Assembly: GCA_016234705.1 (NCBI GenBank)
Contig: JACRAS010000237.1
Coordinates: forward strand, 1-54,768
DNA: 54,768 bases
Direction of reading: 5' to 3'
DNA from: Betaproteobacteria bacterium
GTDB taxonomy: Bacteria > Pseudomonadota > Gammaproteobacteria > Burkholderiales > SG8-39
In this document: one piece after another, positions 25,858-33,570 of the stretch
How positions within the stretch are numbered: the first letter of the stretch is position 1
Layout of the letters: every line of letters starts with the position of its first letter
Position numbers and translations under genes: made by a program
The notes under the pieces: generated by a model
Told to the model about the DNA's origin: nothing
Seen by the model: the letters and a program-made list of their open reading frames with translations, nothing else
Database searches by the model: none

Positions 25858-26094
25858 ATGTCAACGTTCAAATGCCATGTCTGCGGCGGCGAAACCGCCA
25901 GGGACGAATTTGTAAGCGAGGTGCTGGATGTAGGTGGCCGGCGCGTATTGGTTGAGCATATTCCAGCGCAGGTCTGCACGCGTTGCGCGGAGGCTGCATT
26001 CTCGCGGGAAACCACCGAGCGTATCCGCCTGCTGGTTCATGGCGCGGGCCGTCCGGTCAAGACCGTTCCGTTGGAAGTGTTCGAGCTTGCGTAG
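25858..26094 (+). CDS. YgiT/MqsA-type zinc-finger antitoxin
   Basis: The 78-residue protein has the two CxxC pairs that bind zinc (FKCHVCGG at the start, VCTRCAEAAF near residue 40) and a short C-terminal tail (RPVKTVPLEVFELA), but no helix-turn-helix, like the short YgiT proteins paired with DUF4258 toxins. GGAGGT at 25848-25853 fixes the start at the ATG at 25858 rather than an upstream in-frame ATG. It should bind and silence the DUF4258 toxin; here the toxin is truncated, so the antitoxin may be an orphan. Confidence 0.8.
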   Translation: MSTFKCHVCGGETARDEFVSEVLDVGGRRVLVEHIPAQVCTRCAEAAFSRETTERIRLLVHGAGRPVKTVPLEVFELA

Positions 26095-26109
26095 GATTGC
26101 TTTCCTCGC

Positions 26110-26212
26110 CTTGGAAGGACACTTCAGGTTTACCGAGGCGGAGCTGGACTTCGGCGTCAACTTTGGCATCAAGTACCGCATGGGCCGTGACGCGGAGGGT
26201 GGGGAGGACTGA
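26110..26212 (+). pseudogene. C-terminal gene fragment ahead of the DUF1016 gene
   Basis: In the frame ending at TGA 26210-26212, about 33 codons read EGHFRFTEAELDFGVNFGIK and YRMGRDAEGGED. This has protein-like composition and ends three bases before the DUF1016 start, but it has no start codon or known domain. It is probably the tail of a lost gene once co-transcribed with the nuclease. Confidence 0.3.
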
Positions 26213-26215
26213 CCG

Positions 26216-27361
26216 ATGGCGCGTAAACCCGCTAAGCTGAAAACCGTGCCGTACGCGCCGAACTTCGCCGCGCTGGTGGAAGTCGTCCGCCAGGTGCATG
26301 AACAGAGCGCGGCCGCGGCCAGCCGGGCGGTGAACGTGAGCCTCACCCTGCGTAACTGGCTGATCGGCTGGCACATCTGCGAGTACGAGCAGAACGGCGC
26401 CGACCGGGCCGAGTACGGCGACCGCCTGCTGGATCGGTTGGCCGAGGCGTTGCGGCAGAAAGGCATAAGCCGGGCCGATGCTCGCGAGTTGCGGCGCTAC
26501 CGGCGCTTCTATCTGGTCTACCCGCACATTCGGGAGTCGCTGACTCCCGAATTGCGCAGGCTGCTGCCGGCCCGAAACCCCGATACGCGGAAGATGCGGG
26601 AGTCGGCGACTCCCGCTTTGGGTGCGGACGGCAAGACCCTGATCGCCCGGCTTTCCTTTACACACTTGGCCGAACTGATCGAGCTTGACGATCCACTCAA
26701 ACGCGCTTTTTACGAGGTGGAATGCATCCGTGGTAACTGGTCGGTGCGGGCGCTCAAACGCCAGATCGCGACCCTGTATTTCGAGCGGTCGGGACTGTCT
26801 ACCGATAAGGACAAACTGGCCGCGATGGCCCACGCTGCTGCCGAAAAGACCGAGCCGAGACTCGCGATCCGCGACCCCTACATTTTCGAGTTTCTCGGTC
26901 TGAGCCCCAAGGAAGCAGCGGCCGAGTCGGATGTGGAGGACTCCCTGCTCGACAAACTGCAAGACTTTCTGCTGGAACTGGGGCACGGCTTCTGTTTCGA
27001 GGCGCGCCAGAAGAGCATCGTCATCGGCAGGACGCGCGGCTTCGTGGACCTGGTTTTCTACCACCGTATTCTCAAGTGCCACGTGCTCATCGAACTGAAA
27101 GTGGACGAGTTTCGCCACGAACATCTCGGCCAGCTCAACACTTACGTGAGCTGGTATCGCAAGCACATGGTGGCCGAGGGCGATGGCCCGCCCATCGGTG
27201 TCCTGCTTTGCACGCAGAAGGACCACGCTCTGGTGGAATTCGCGCTGGCCGGCATGAACAGCCGCCTGTTCGTATCCAAGTATCAGCTTGAACTGCCGAG
27301 CAAGGAAGACCTTCAGCGCTTCCTGGAGGAAAAACGCCGGGAGATGAAGGACCTTGGCTGA
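26216..27361 (+). CDS. DUF1016 (YhcG-family) PD-(D/E)XK nuclease-domain protein
   Basis: The 381-residue protein has the two YhcG parts. The N-terminal winged-helix-like part (RNWLIGWHICEYEQNGADRA, YGDRLLDRLAEALRQKG) is followed by LSFTHLAELIELDDPLKRAF and WSVRALKRQI. The C-terminal nuclease fold (IVIGRTRGFVDLVFYHR, HVLIELKVDEFRHEHLGQL) supplies the D and ExK residues. Such proteins sit in mobile and defence-rich regions and are thought to process branched DNA. The linker carries two perfect DNA palindromes that encode RESLTPEL and RESATPAL. The start at 26216 overlaps no upstream gene. Confidence 0.9.
   Translation: MARKPAKLKTVPYAPNFAALVEVVRQVHEQSAAAASRAVNVSLTLRNWLIGWHICEYEQNGADRAEYGDRLLDRLAEALRQKGISRADARELRRYRRFYLVYPHIRESLTPELRRLLPARNPDTRKMRESATPALGADGKTLIARLSFTHLAELIELDDPLKRAFYEVECIRGNWSVRALKRQIATLYFERSGLSTDKDKLAAMAHAAAEKTEPRLAIRDPYIFEFLGLSPKEAAAESDVEDSLLDKLQDFLLELGHGFCFEARQKSIVIGRTRGFVDLVFYHRILKCHVLIELKVDEFRHEHLGQLNTYVSWYRKHMVAEGDGPPIGVLLCTQKDHALVEFALAGMNSRLFVSKYQLELPSKEDLQRFLEEKRREMKDLG
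26529..26616. repeat. Pair of palindromic repeats within the DUF1016 coding sequence
   Basis: First palindrome: TTCGGGAGTC (26529-26538), loop GCT, GACTCCCGAA (26542-26551). Second: GCGGGAGTC (26596-26604), loop GGC, GACTCCCGC (26608-26616). They share the 8-bp arm core CGGGAGTC, are translated in the same frame, and fall in the variable linker, as expected for a small repeat that can insert without breaking the gene. Confidence 0.85.
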
Positions 27362-27623
27362 ACGGAGGAAACAGCCGCTCGTCGCGCAGCGTCTTGCCCG
27401 AGGCGATCTGCCTTATCCGGACATCTTGCTCGCCCGCTTTGGAGAAAACGCTCCGGCCGCGCTGACGGTGATTCGCGCCATGGCGCTCCTCGCCAATCGC
27501 AAGACCGCACTTTTCTGTTCCGCCCGCACGCCCGCTATCGGGAAGCCATTCTGTCTATACGGCACGGGCGCCGCGGCATTCGTCGCAATGGCCGCCTTCG
27601 GCAAAATCTCGCCACACAGGTAA
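27354..27623 (+). pseudogene. Truncated DprA/Smf-like fragment
   Basis: A TTG at 27354, overlapping the end of the DUF1016 gene, opens an 89-codon frame. Its first ~58 residues (LARGDLPYPDILLARFGENA, LLANRKTALFCSARTP) resemble the start of short DprA-like proteins of defence regions, in which CSxRCPG leads into the nucleotide-binding loop. After SARTP the likeness stops and the frame ends without the Rossmann core. I read it as a decayed gene; the match is from memory of the motif only. Confidence 0.4.
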
Positions 27624-27726
27624 ACTGCCGCGGATGTCCGCTCATCGGCCGAAGGCGACGTAGGCTACTAGATCCTTACTGACAGCTGTTCATGCAAGTC
27701 CGGACATCGGGTCAATCAGGACCTTC

Positions 27727-27804
27727 GAACGGCCGCTTTTCATTGCTGCGACCGCGTACTTTCGATCCACACGGGACGGTCACAGTTCCGGAAAGCGGCC
27801 GTTC
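27727..27804. repeat. 13-bp inverted repeat in the spacer
   Basis: GAACGGCCGCTTT (27727-27739) and its exact complement AAAGCGGCCGTTC (27792-27804) enclose 52 bases. No coding frame lies inside. It may be the remnant of a small non-autonomous element or a structured RNA; nothing else is seen between 27624 and 27862. Confidence 0.6.
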
Positions 27805-27862
27805 CGCAGTCGCTCAGAAAACGCAAGGGAGGAAGACTGCCGCTGCTTGAACGCGACGCCGA

Positions 27863-27890
27863 ACCGCGCGCAATGCACATTATGTTAATG
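27863..27890 (+). repeat. Left direct repeat with Xer/dif-like layout
   Basis: The 28 bases consist of an 11-bp arm ACCGCGCGCAA, a 6-bp centre TGCACA and an 11-bp arm TTATGTTAATG. The last resembles the XerD-binding half of bacterial dif sites (TTATGTTAA). The first 23 bases recur at 33571-33593 with two mismatches, so the pair brackets the two-component and ubiquitin-like genes. Confidence 0.5.
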
Positions 27891-27941
27891 CGGCTCCGCT
27901 ACGCACCCCCGACCTGGATGATCGGAGCGAGTAGTGGTAAA

Positions 27942-30122
27942 TTATGGACTTGCTTTTTTCGACACATCACGCAGGAGGGGGAGTGAAATCCTGAATACCA
28001 CACCAGTTGATGTGTTACTGAACGTTACATCACCAGACATCTTGCTGATGTAAGCGCGGCAGCCCCATAGCCCGATTCCCCTGATCTCGTCGCGTTTTGG
28101 TTCGGGATAGGAAAAAAACGGGTCGAAAAGTTTTTCAGAATGCTCAGAGGGAATCTGGGGGCCATCGTTTTTTATGGCAATCGTTACGACGGATTCGGCT
28201 GGCGTGACCGAGACGTCGATGGTCGAGCCTCCATTTCGACGTTCTAACGCATTTGTGAGAATATTCGTAATCGCCTGCTCAAGCAGGCTCTTATCAACGA
28301 CGCAAAATATTCCGGATTGCGGCCCATCGTATCGGACGTTCTGTTCCTTCAAGGAAACGTGTCGTACTACTGTAGAAACGAAAGATGCAATATCCGTAGA
28401 TTCTAAGTCAATACGTACATTTTCCAGCCCTTCCTCAAGCTTGCTGAAGAACAGCGTGATCCGCTGAATGATTTGCTTTGCGCTTGTGTCGTCAGGGAAT
28501 TTGGAAGATATGGCGGCTAAGTCGCTTAGCCCGTTTCGTACTTCATGCCTGATGACTTTTAATGCGATTTCTCTAACGCGTACTTCTTCCTTCTTTATCG
28601 ACGCTTCCCTTCGAATGCTCTCAAGTAGCGCATTGAAAGACTGGGAAAGTGCACCTATTTCATCCGTTCTGTCGCTATATGGGAGTTCTCCCGGGGCTAG
28701 ATCTCGCACAAAGGTTAGCTTATCTGCGGCAGCGGTTAAGTAGCCACTTATCTTGTTAACGATCGCCCGTCGTATTAATTCCGACAGGGATAGTTTTGAG
28801 TCATCCGTATTTATTGCGGTAACCAATGTTGTAGGCTTAACTTCAACGACAAGTTGACGCGATATTCGCGACATTGTCCAAATCGGTTTCAGGACTCGCA
28901 AAAATGCGTACACAGCTAGACACAAAAATGCAATTATGAGGATGAACAGTAGCAGTGCAGTTTGCCAGACACCCTTTTCAACCACGGTTCCGGGATGCTC
29001 AACTTGAAAGGCTATCAAAGTGTTCGCTAAAGGCTGAGTTTTGACTATTGGCGACCACCCCAACACCCAATCCCAGGCATCATCGGTTCCACTGGCATTC
29101 GTAATTGATGGTGGCGGTACTATCAGCCACTCTTTTGTCTCTGCAGGAGGCTGTTGCTTAATTGTCAACTTCGCATGCGCGAGGAAGATCGGTGCGGACC
29201 GTTGAATTATTGAGAGTGATGGTGATCCCTCACCTTTGTAGTCAATCATATGCTGCTGCGTATCGCCTTCATTGACATCTTTTCTGGATAATGAAAGCTG
29301 AAGTTTGTCCCAGCCCTCAGGCGGCCAGCTCCTGCGCATTTCCTTATCATTTACGCTAGGAACAATCGCTCGATAATCCATCCGAGCTGTTATTGTCACG
29401 GCTTGAACGCCCGGCGACTGTTGCTGCACATATGCCCAACCCTCGATGCGCCTATCTCTTTCGATTGCTCCGCTTGGATCACTCTTGAAGGCCGTTATCT
29501 CGAAATTGGTGCCGGGTAGAACGTGTGCTTTCGTTTGAAACGTTAACCACCAAGTTTGCCGAACATCGCCATCTTTTATCGTCAAACGAATCGAATCCGC
29601 ATTCAATCTTGCATCGCCAGCTGTTAGTGGTGTCAGCGATCGGTCGATGAATATCATTGATAAAAATAGGTATCGTCCAAGCGTTGCGTCCTTTGTTAGA
29701 TAGCTACAGAACTTATCAGGCGACGCTCGCTTGTCACTTTCCTGGGCGAACGGAATAAGATCGATGTAACAGTTTCTAGGAGGCAGCCTAGGCCTAAAGG
29801 AGGTATTTATGGCTGCAGGCAACGCGGAGAAGTATTGGCGCGGAAGGAGCAGTGGACTTATTGTTCGAAACTCGGAGACCAGTGACGATAAATTGTTTTC
29901 TAAAACACTTCTTTCGTCGGGATCGAACTGACTTACTAAATCTCTCAAATCTCGTTCGAGCAGGCCAGCGCGTGTGGCTTGGGCCTTCCCGACGGATGAT
30001 GACAAGAAGGTATACAGCGCCGCGCTGGTTAATGTGGCTAGGAATATGAGTACCAAAGCAGCTTCAAGCGTTAACCGGTAGCGCGAGAGCTGGTCAAAAA
30101 GAAAATTAGACGTGCCAGACAT
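27942..30122 (-). CDS. Membrane sensor histidine kinase next to the ubiquitin-like operon
   Basis: From the ATG at 30122 the protein has 726 residues. TM1 (~20-42) and TM2 (~388-410) flank a ~345-residue extracytoplasmic sensor region with no domain I recognise. A HAMP-like linker leads to the H-box IRHEVRNGLSDLA (His near 525). The ATPase domain has an N-box (NILTNALERR) and a G-box (GIGLWGCRAYIS). It should autophosphorylate and pass phosphate to the response regulator whose 3' end it overlaps by 17 bp. A GTG at 30140 is an alternative start. The gene is clearly richer in A and T than its GC-rich neighbours, a sign of transfer. It is transcribed away from the ubiquitin-like operon. Confidence 0.85.
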   Translation of the reverse strand: MSGTSNFLFDQLSRYRLTLEAALVLIFLATLTSAALYTFLSSSVGKAQATRAGLLERDLRDLVSQFDPDERSVLENNLSSLVSEFRTISPLLLPRQYFSALPAAINTSFRPRLPPRNCYIDLIPFAQESDKRASPDKFCSYLTKDATLGRYLFLSMIFIDRSLTPLTAGDARLNADSIRLTIKDGDVRQTWWLTFQTKAHVLPGTNFEITAFKSDPSGAIERDRRIEGWAYVQQQSPGVQAVTITARMDYRAIVPSVNDKEMRRSWPPEGWDKLQLSLSRKDVNEGDTQQHMIDYKGEGSPSLSIIQRSAPIFLAHAKLTIKQQPPAETKEWLIVPPPSITNASGTDDAWDWVLGWSPIVKTQPLANTLIAFQVEHPGTVVEKGVWQTALLLFILIIAFLCLAVYAFLRVLKPIWTMSRISRQLVVEVKPTTLVTAINTDDSKLSLSELIRRAIVNKISGYLTAAADKLTFVRDLAPGELPYSDRTDEIGALSQSFNALLESIRREASIKKEEVRVREIALKVIRHEVRNGLSDLAAISSKFPDDTSAKQIIQRITLFFSKLEEGLENVRIDLESTDIASFVSTVVRHVSLKEQNVRYDGPQSGIFCVVDKSLLEQAITNILTNALERRNGGSTIDVSVTPAESVVTIAIKNDGPQIPSEHSEKLFDPFFSYPEPKRDEIRGIGLWGCRAYISKMSGDVTFSNTSTGVVFRISLPLLRDVSKKASP

Positions 30123-30828
30123 ATCCTGACATTGAGGCACTTGTTATTCGGTCGAAGGTGGCGTCTTCTTGTTTAAATGCTTGTCGAATGTTCTTTATGT
30201 GATTCCGCAAGTTATCCTTATTTTGTCCAGATACAACGCATTGAAAGAGGTCTTCATAGTTCACAATCGTGTTGGCGTGTGCAACAAGCTTTTCCACTAG
30301 TCGAATTTCGGTACGTGACAGCCAGACCCGGTTGTTCTTCCAGGTTACGCCCAGGCGCGAAGACATGTCCAAAACAAGGTCTGGATCCTTGCATGGCATG
30401 GGTTGCAGATCTTTTGTTTCTCGATTTAGAGCCCCTTTGCGATATTCGATTGCCAGCTTCACCTGATGGATAAGGTCTTCCCTTGTGGGTGGCTTAACTA
30501 AGTAATCCCACGCGCCCAGTGCCTTAAAGATGCCTCTGTGCACCTCAGAATTCGCGATCGCTGAAACAATCAGTAACGGTGTTTTATTCGTATCCAAGGC
30601 CTTGGCGATTTTGAATCCGTCGAGCGACATGTCGCCCGGGCCTAACATCACGTCGGAAATGACAACGTCGTACATGGTTGACTGTAACGAAGGTAATGCG
30701 CGGCTGTAATCATAGAATTGATCTACATGGCTATTGGGCCAGTTGTCTGTCAGATATTCGCACAGCTGGTCGTTTTGCCGCGGAATGTCTTCGATTACCG
30801 CAAATCTGTATGTTTCATCGTTAGCCAT
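30106..30828 (-). CDS. Two-component response regulator with winged-helix output domain
   Basis: The 240-residue protein has a receiver domain with the acidic pair at 13-14 (VIEDI), the phospho-acceptor Asp59 in VVISDVML, Ser89 and Lys112 (YLVKPP). Its C-terminal DNA-binding domain is OmpR-like: VWLSRTEIRLVEKLVAHANT, LRNHIKNIRQAFK, and a closing wing SGYVWHV. It probably responds to the overlapping histidine kinase. The first gene of the divergent ubiquitin-like operon starts 229 bp away, so a site in that spacer could control both directions. An AT-rich composition matches the kinase gene. Confidence 0.9.
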   Translation of the reverse strand: MANDETYRFAVIEDIPRQNDQLCEYLTDNWPNSHVDQFYDYSRALPSLQSTMYDVVISDVMLGPGDMSLDGFKIAKALDTNKTPLLIVSAIANSEVHRGIFKALGAWDYLVKPPTREDLIHQVKLAIEYRKGALNRETKDLQPMPCKDPDLVLDMSSRLGVTWKNNRVWLSRTEIRLVEKLVAHANTIVNYEDLFQCVVSGQNKDNLRNHIKNIRQAFKQEDATFDRITSASMSGYVWHV

Positions 30829-31057
30829 GTTGCACCTGGCGCCATCGCAATTCGCGTAACGATACCGCGGTTTCCGCAGTAAAGTCAGTAAATTATTCTA
30901 TATTTTCTTTACGGCGCTTAGGTCTGAACGTATATATATGCGTCTATCAATAAAGCCGCGTTTATTCGAAGTATAAGAAATCGACAGACAGTCCCAGTTA
31001 TTTTTTTATGCCGACCTGACCATCATGTGACTTGTCATCAACCAACAGGAGACTGAC
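30829..31057. promoter_or_regulatory. Shared divergent promoter region with near-palindrome
   Basis: This AT-rich spacer separates the response regulator (minus) from the ubiquitin-like operon (plus). A 16-bp near-palindrome, ACGTATATATATGCGT (30928-30943, one mismatched pair), lies in the middle and is a candidate regulator site. CAGGAG at 31045-31050 is a good ribosome binding site for the ATG at 31058. No hexamer pair is clear enough to call a promoter. Confidence 0.45.
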
Positions 31058-31765
31058 ATGTCGAATGAGAACTCAGCAGCAATAGATCTGGAAGAATTCG
31101 CTAAGTCTGGCAAAACGCCCCCGCTCGCGAGCTCGTACCGCATTCGTGTGGACAAGCTTGTGTTTACTGTAAACGTGAGCCACATGACGGGTAGGCAAAT
31201 TCTCACATTGGCTGGCAAAGTGCCTGTAGAACGCTTCAAGCTGTTCCAGCAGATGCACGGCGGCGGCCAGCCGCAACGCATCGAACTCGACCAAAGCGTC
31301 GATTTCACCACTCCCGGCATTGAAAGGTTCAAAACGTTGCCGGTCGACTCCACCGACGGCTTGGCTAAGCCGCGGCGGGATTTTCGGCTGCCCGAATCCG
31401 ATGAGGTTTTTTTGGAAAGCCTTGGCTTGCGTTGGGAAGCGGTAATCGACGAGGGAGTGAAGTGGGTGATCGTCTATGGCTATCCGCTCCCGCAGGGATA
31501 CAACGTGAGCACTGTTGATCTCGCATTGCGCATTGCGCCGGACTACCCAACGGCGCAGATCGATATGGCATCTTTCTGCCCAGCGTTGGTGCGCGCGGAC
31601 GGCAAGGGCATCAACGGCCTCTCAGGCCATGTGCTGGATGTACGCAATTTTCAACAGTGGTCGCGGCACCGGACGGCGCAGAATCCGTGGCGTCCGGGTG
31701 AAGACGATCTTCAATCCCACGTGCTGCTGGTTGAGCATTGGCTGCACCACGAGCTTACGAGGTAA
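31058..31765 (+). CDS. Ubiquitin-like (multiubiquitin-family) domain fused to an E2-like (Prok-E2_E) domain
   Basis: Residues ~26-97 look like a single multiubiquitin-type beta-grasp unit: SYRIRVDKLVFTVNVSHMTG, RQILTLAGKVP, QRIELDQSVDF and RFKTLPVD. A short linker with Gly101 (STDGLAKPR) follows. Residues ~108-235 match the prokaryotic E2-like family E: LESLGLRWEAVIDEGVKWVI, DLALRIAPDYPTAQIDM, QQWSRHR, and WRPGEDDLQSHVLLVEHWL. The only cysteine, Cys174 (ASFCPALVRADGKG), stands where family members have their edge-of-active-site strand, so whether it is the catalytic residue is open. In most related operons the two domains are separate genes. The JAMM protease encoded next could free the ubiquitin-like part near Gly101. 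It is followed after three bases by the E1 gene. Confidence 0.85.
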   Translation: MSNENSAAIDLEEFAKSGKTPPLASSYRIRVDKLVFTVNVSHMTGRQILTLAGKVPVERFKLFQQMHGGGQPQRIELDQSVDFTTPGIERFKTLPVDSTDGLAKPRRDFRLPESDEVFLESLGLRWEAVIDEGVKWVIVYGYPLPQGYNVSTVDLALRIAPDYPTAQIDMASFCPALVRADGKGINGLSGHVLDVRNFQQWSRHRTAQNPWRPGEDDLQSHVLLVEHWLHHELTR

Positions 31766-31768
31766 TCC

Positions 31769-33166
31769 ATGGATACCCGGCTAACAATGACGGTGCGGCA
31801 GCACGAGGATCTTTTCAAGCATCTTTTCCCAGGAGATGGCCTCGAAGCTGCTGCCATCGTATTGTGCGGGCGTGCACATCACGCCGGCGCTCAGCGCTTG
31901 ATCGTGCACCGAGTTCATCCGGTGCCGTACGATCAATGTGATCGCAGCGAAATGCAGGTCCGCTGGAAAACCGACTTGCTCGAACCATTACTCGGTGAAG
32001 CGGAGCGCCGCGGACTTGCAATCCTCACGATCCATTGCCACCCCAACGGCTATCCTCGGTTCTCTGATCAAGACGACACCGCCGACAAAGAGCTTTTCAG
32101 CTCTGTATATGGGTGGTTCGCGGATGAACTGTCGCATGCAAGCGCGGTAATGATGCCGAATGGCCGCGTAATTGCTCGTGTAGTTCAAGTCGACGGCTCG
32201 TTCGAGACCATTTCGCTGGTTACCGCTGTCGGCGACGAACTCGCCTTTTGGTTGGCTGTTGAACATACCGTGGGAAGCCCTGAGCACGCCGTGCGTAGCA
32301 TCCAAGCCTTTGGGCAAGGCACCTACTCGATGTTGCGCCGGCTGCGCATAGCTGTGATCGGTGCTTCCGGCACCGGAAGTCTGGTCATCGAGCAACTCGT
32401 ACGCTCGCATGTAGGACGCCTGCACATTTTTGACCCCGACAAAATTGAAGACAGGAATCTAAACCGTATTCCGCACACGACAATGAAGAATGCTGTAGAC
32501 GGCATCGCCAAGGTTACATGTCTCGCCGAAGCCGCGCGCGCCATCGGATTTGAACTTGAAATAGTGCCCATAACTAAATCGATACATAATCCTGAGGTCA
32601 TTCGCGAGCTATCGACCTGTGACATCGTATTTGGCTGCATGGACACCATCGACGGTCGCGCGCTGCTTAACCGCATTGCGACGTTCTACAGCATTGCGTA
32701 TTTTGACGTTGGCGTGCGCTTGGACGCCGATGGCAAAGGCGGTGTGGACCAGATCTGCGGCGCGGTACACTACTTCCAGCCCGGCCGGTCGAGCTTCTTC
32801 ACCCGTAAAATCTTCACGTCCGACGACGTTGCTGCAGCGGCATTTAAGCGAAGCGACCCCGCGGAATATAAAAAGCGCCTGCGGCAAAAGTACCTTAAAG
32901 GTGTAAGAGAAAATCAGCCGGCCGTAATGCCGATCAATATGGTATTCGCCGGACTCGTCGTAATGGAGTTCTTCGCACGCATACATCCGTACCGAGTAGA
33001 TTCCAATGCAGATTACGCGTGGATAAATGTTAGCTTGAGTCATGGGATTTATGACCATGGTCCAGACGCTGCAGATTGCCCGTCACTGATCCGTTACGTA
33101 GGCCGCGGCGACTGCATACCGCTTCTCGACATGCCGGATTACACTGAATTGCCGAAGGCGGCTTGA
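31769..33166 (+). CDS. JAMM metalloprotease-E1 (ThiF-type) fusion
   Basis: The N-terminal ~145 residues form a JAB/JAMM domain with every zinc and catalytic residue in place: Glu26 (GLEAAAIVL) and H89-x-H91-x7-S99-x2-D102 (HCHPNGYPRFSDQD). The E1 domain (~190-465) has the nucleotide loop IAVIGASGTGSLVIEQL, FDPDKIEDRNLNR, Lys248 and VFGCMDTIDGR. Candidate active-site cysteines are Cys290, Cys330 and the C-terminal Cys437 and Cys449. E1 enzymes adenylate the C-terminal Gly of a ubiquitin-like protein; the JAMM half should trim or remove it. GAGGT precedes the ATG, and the stop overlaps the next start as TGATG, so the three genes form one operon. Confidence 0.92.
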   Translation: MDTRLTMTVRQHEDLFKHLFPGDGLEAAAIVLCGRAHHAGAQRLIVHRVHPVPYDQCDRSEMQVRWKTDLLEPLLGEAERRGLAILTIHCHPNGYPRFSDQDDTADKELFSSVYGWFADELSHASAVMMPNGRVIARVVQVDGSFETISLVTAVGDELAFWLAVEHTVGSPEHAVRSIQAFGQGTYSMLRRLRIAVIGASGTGSLVIEQLVRSHVGRLHIFDPDKIEDRNLNRIPHTTMKNAVDGIAKVTCLAEAARAIGFELEIVPITKSIHNPEVIRELSTCDIVFGCMDTIDGRALLNRIATFYSIAYFDVGVRLDADGKGGVDQICGAVHYFQPGRSSFFTRKIFTSDDVAAAAFKRSDPAEYKKRLRQKYLKGVRENQPAVMPINMVFAGLVVMEFFARIHPYRVDSNADYAWINVSLSHGIYDHGPDAADCPSLIRYVGRGDCIPLLDMPDYTELPKAA

Positions 33167-33528
33167 TGCGCCTACTCAAAAGCGCGTGGAACTGGCTTCT
33201 TGGGCGTAGCAGCACGCCACCGGCATACACGCCGGCAGTGCCGCAGATCGCTGTGAATTTCGTTGTGGACCTGCCAGAGGAATTCTCAAACGGGACGCTC
33301 TACGTGGCCGGCGAGAGCAAACCGTACTGGTGTGCGGGAATGCGTTGCCCTTGCGGGTGCGGCGCGACCATCCACCTCAGCCTAGTGAAAAATGATGATC
33401 CGACATGGCGTCTCGTGCTCGATAAAGATAAGCGTCCTACCCTTTCCCCTTCCGTCTGGAGAACGAGTGGCTGCTGCAGCCACTTCTTTTTGCGTCAAGG
33501 TGCAATCGAGTGGTGTCGGGCGCGATAA
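33166..33528 (+). CDS. DUF6527-family Cys-rich protein of the ubiquitin-like operon
   Basis: The 120-residue protein has a basic N-terminus and a compact C-terminal domain with WCAGMRCPCGCGATIHLSL, PTLSPSVWRTSGCCSHFFLR and IEWC. Cys56, 61, 63, 65, 103, 104, 117 and His106 can bind one or two metal ions. This pattern fits DUF6527, which I know as a frequent companion of bacterial multiubiquitin/E2/E1 operons; its role is not settled, with target choice or ligase-like help as possibilities. Translation is coupled by the TGATG overlap with the E1 gene. I use the ATG at 33166, not the TTG one codon earlier. Confidence 0.75.
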   Translation: MRLLKSAWNWLLGRSSTPPAYTPAVPQIAVNFVVDLPEEFSNGTLYVAGESKPYWCAGMRCPCGCGATIHLSLVKNDDPTWRLVLDKDKRPTLSPSVWRTSGCCSHFFLRQGAIEWCRAR

Positions 33529-33570
33529 TTGAATAGGGGTCTTGCGATCCGGTGCCTGAACCGGCTCTGG

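Noticed and set aside
26057..27226. 389-codon minus-strand frame opposite the DUF1016 gene
   Set aside because: The plus-strand protein has recognised domains; the minus frame has none.
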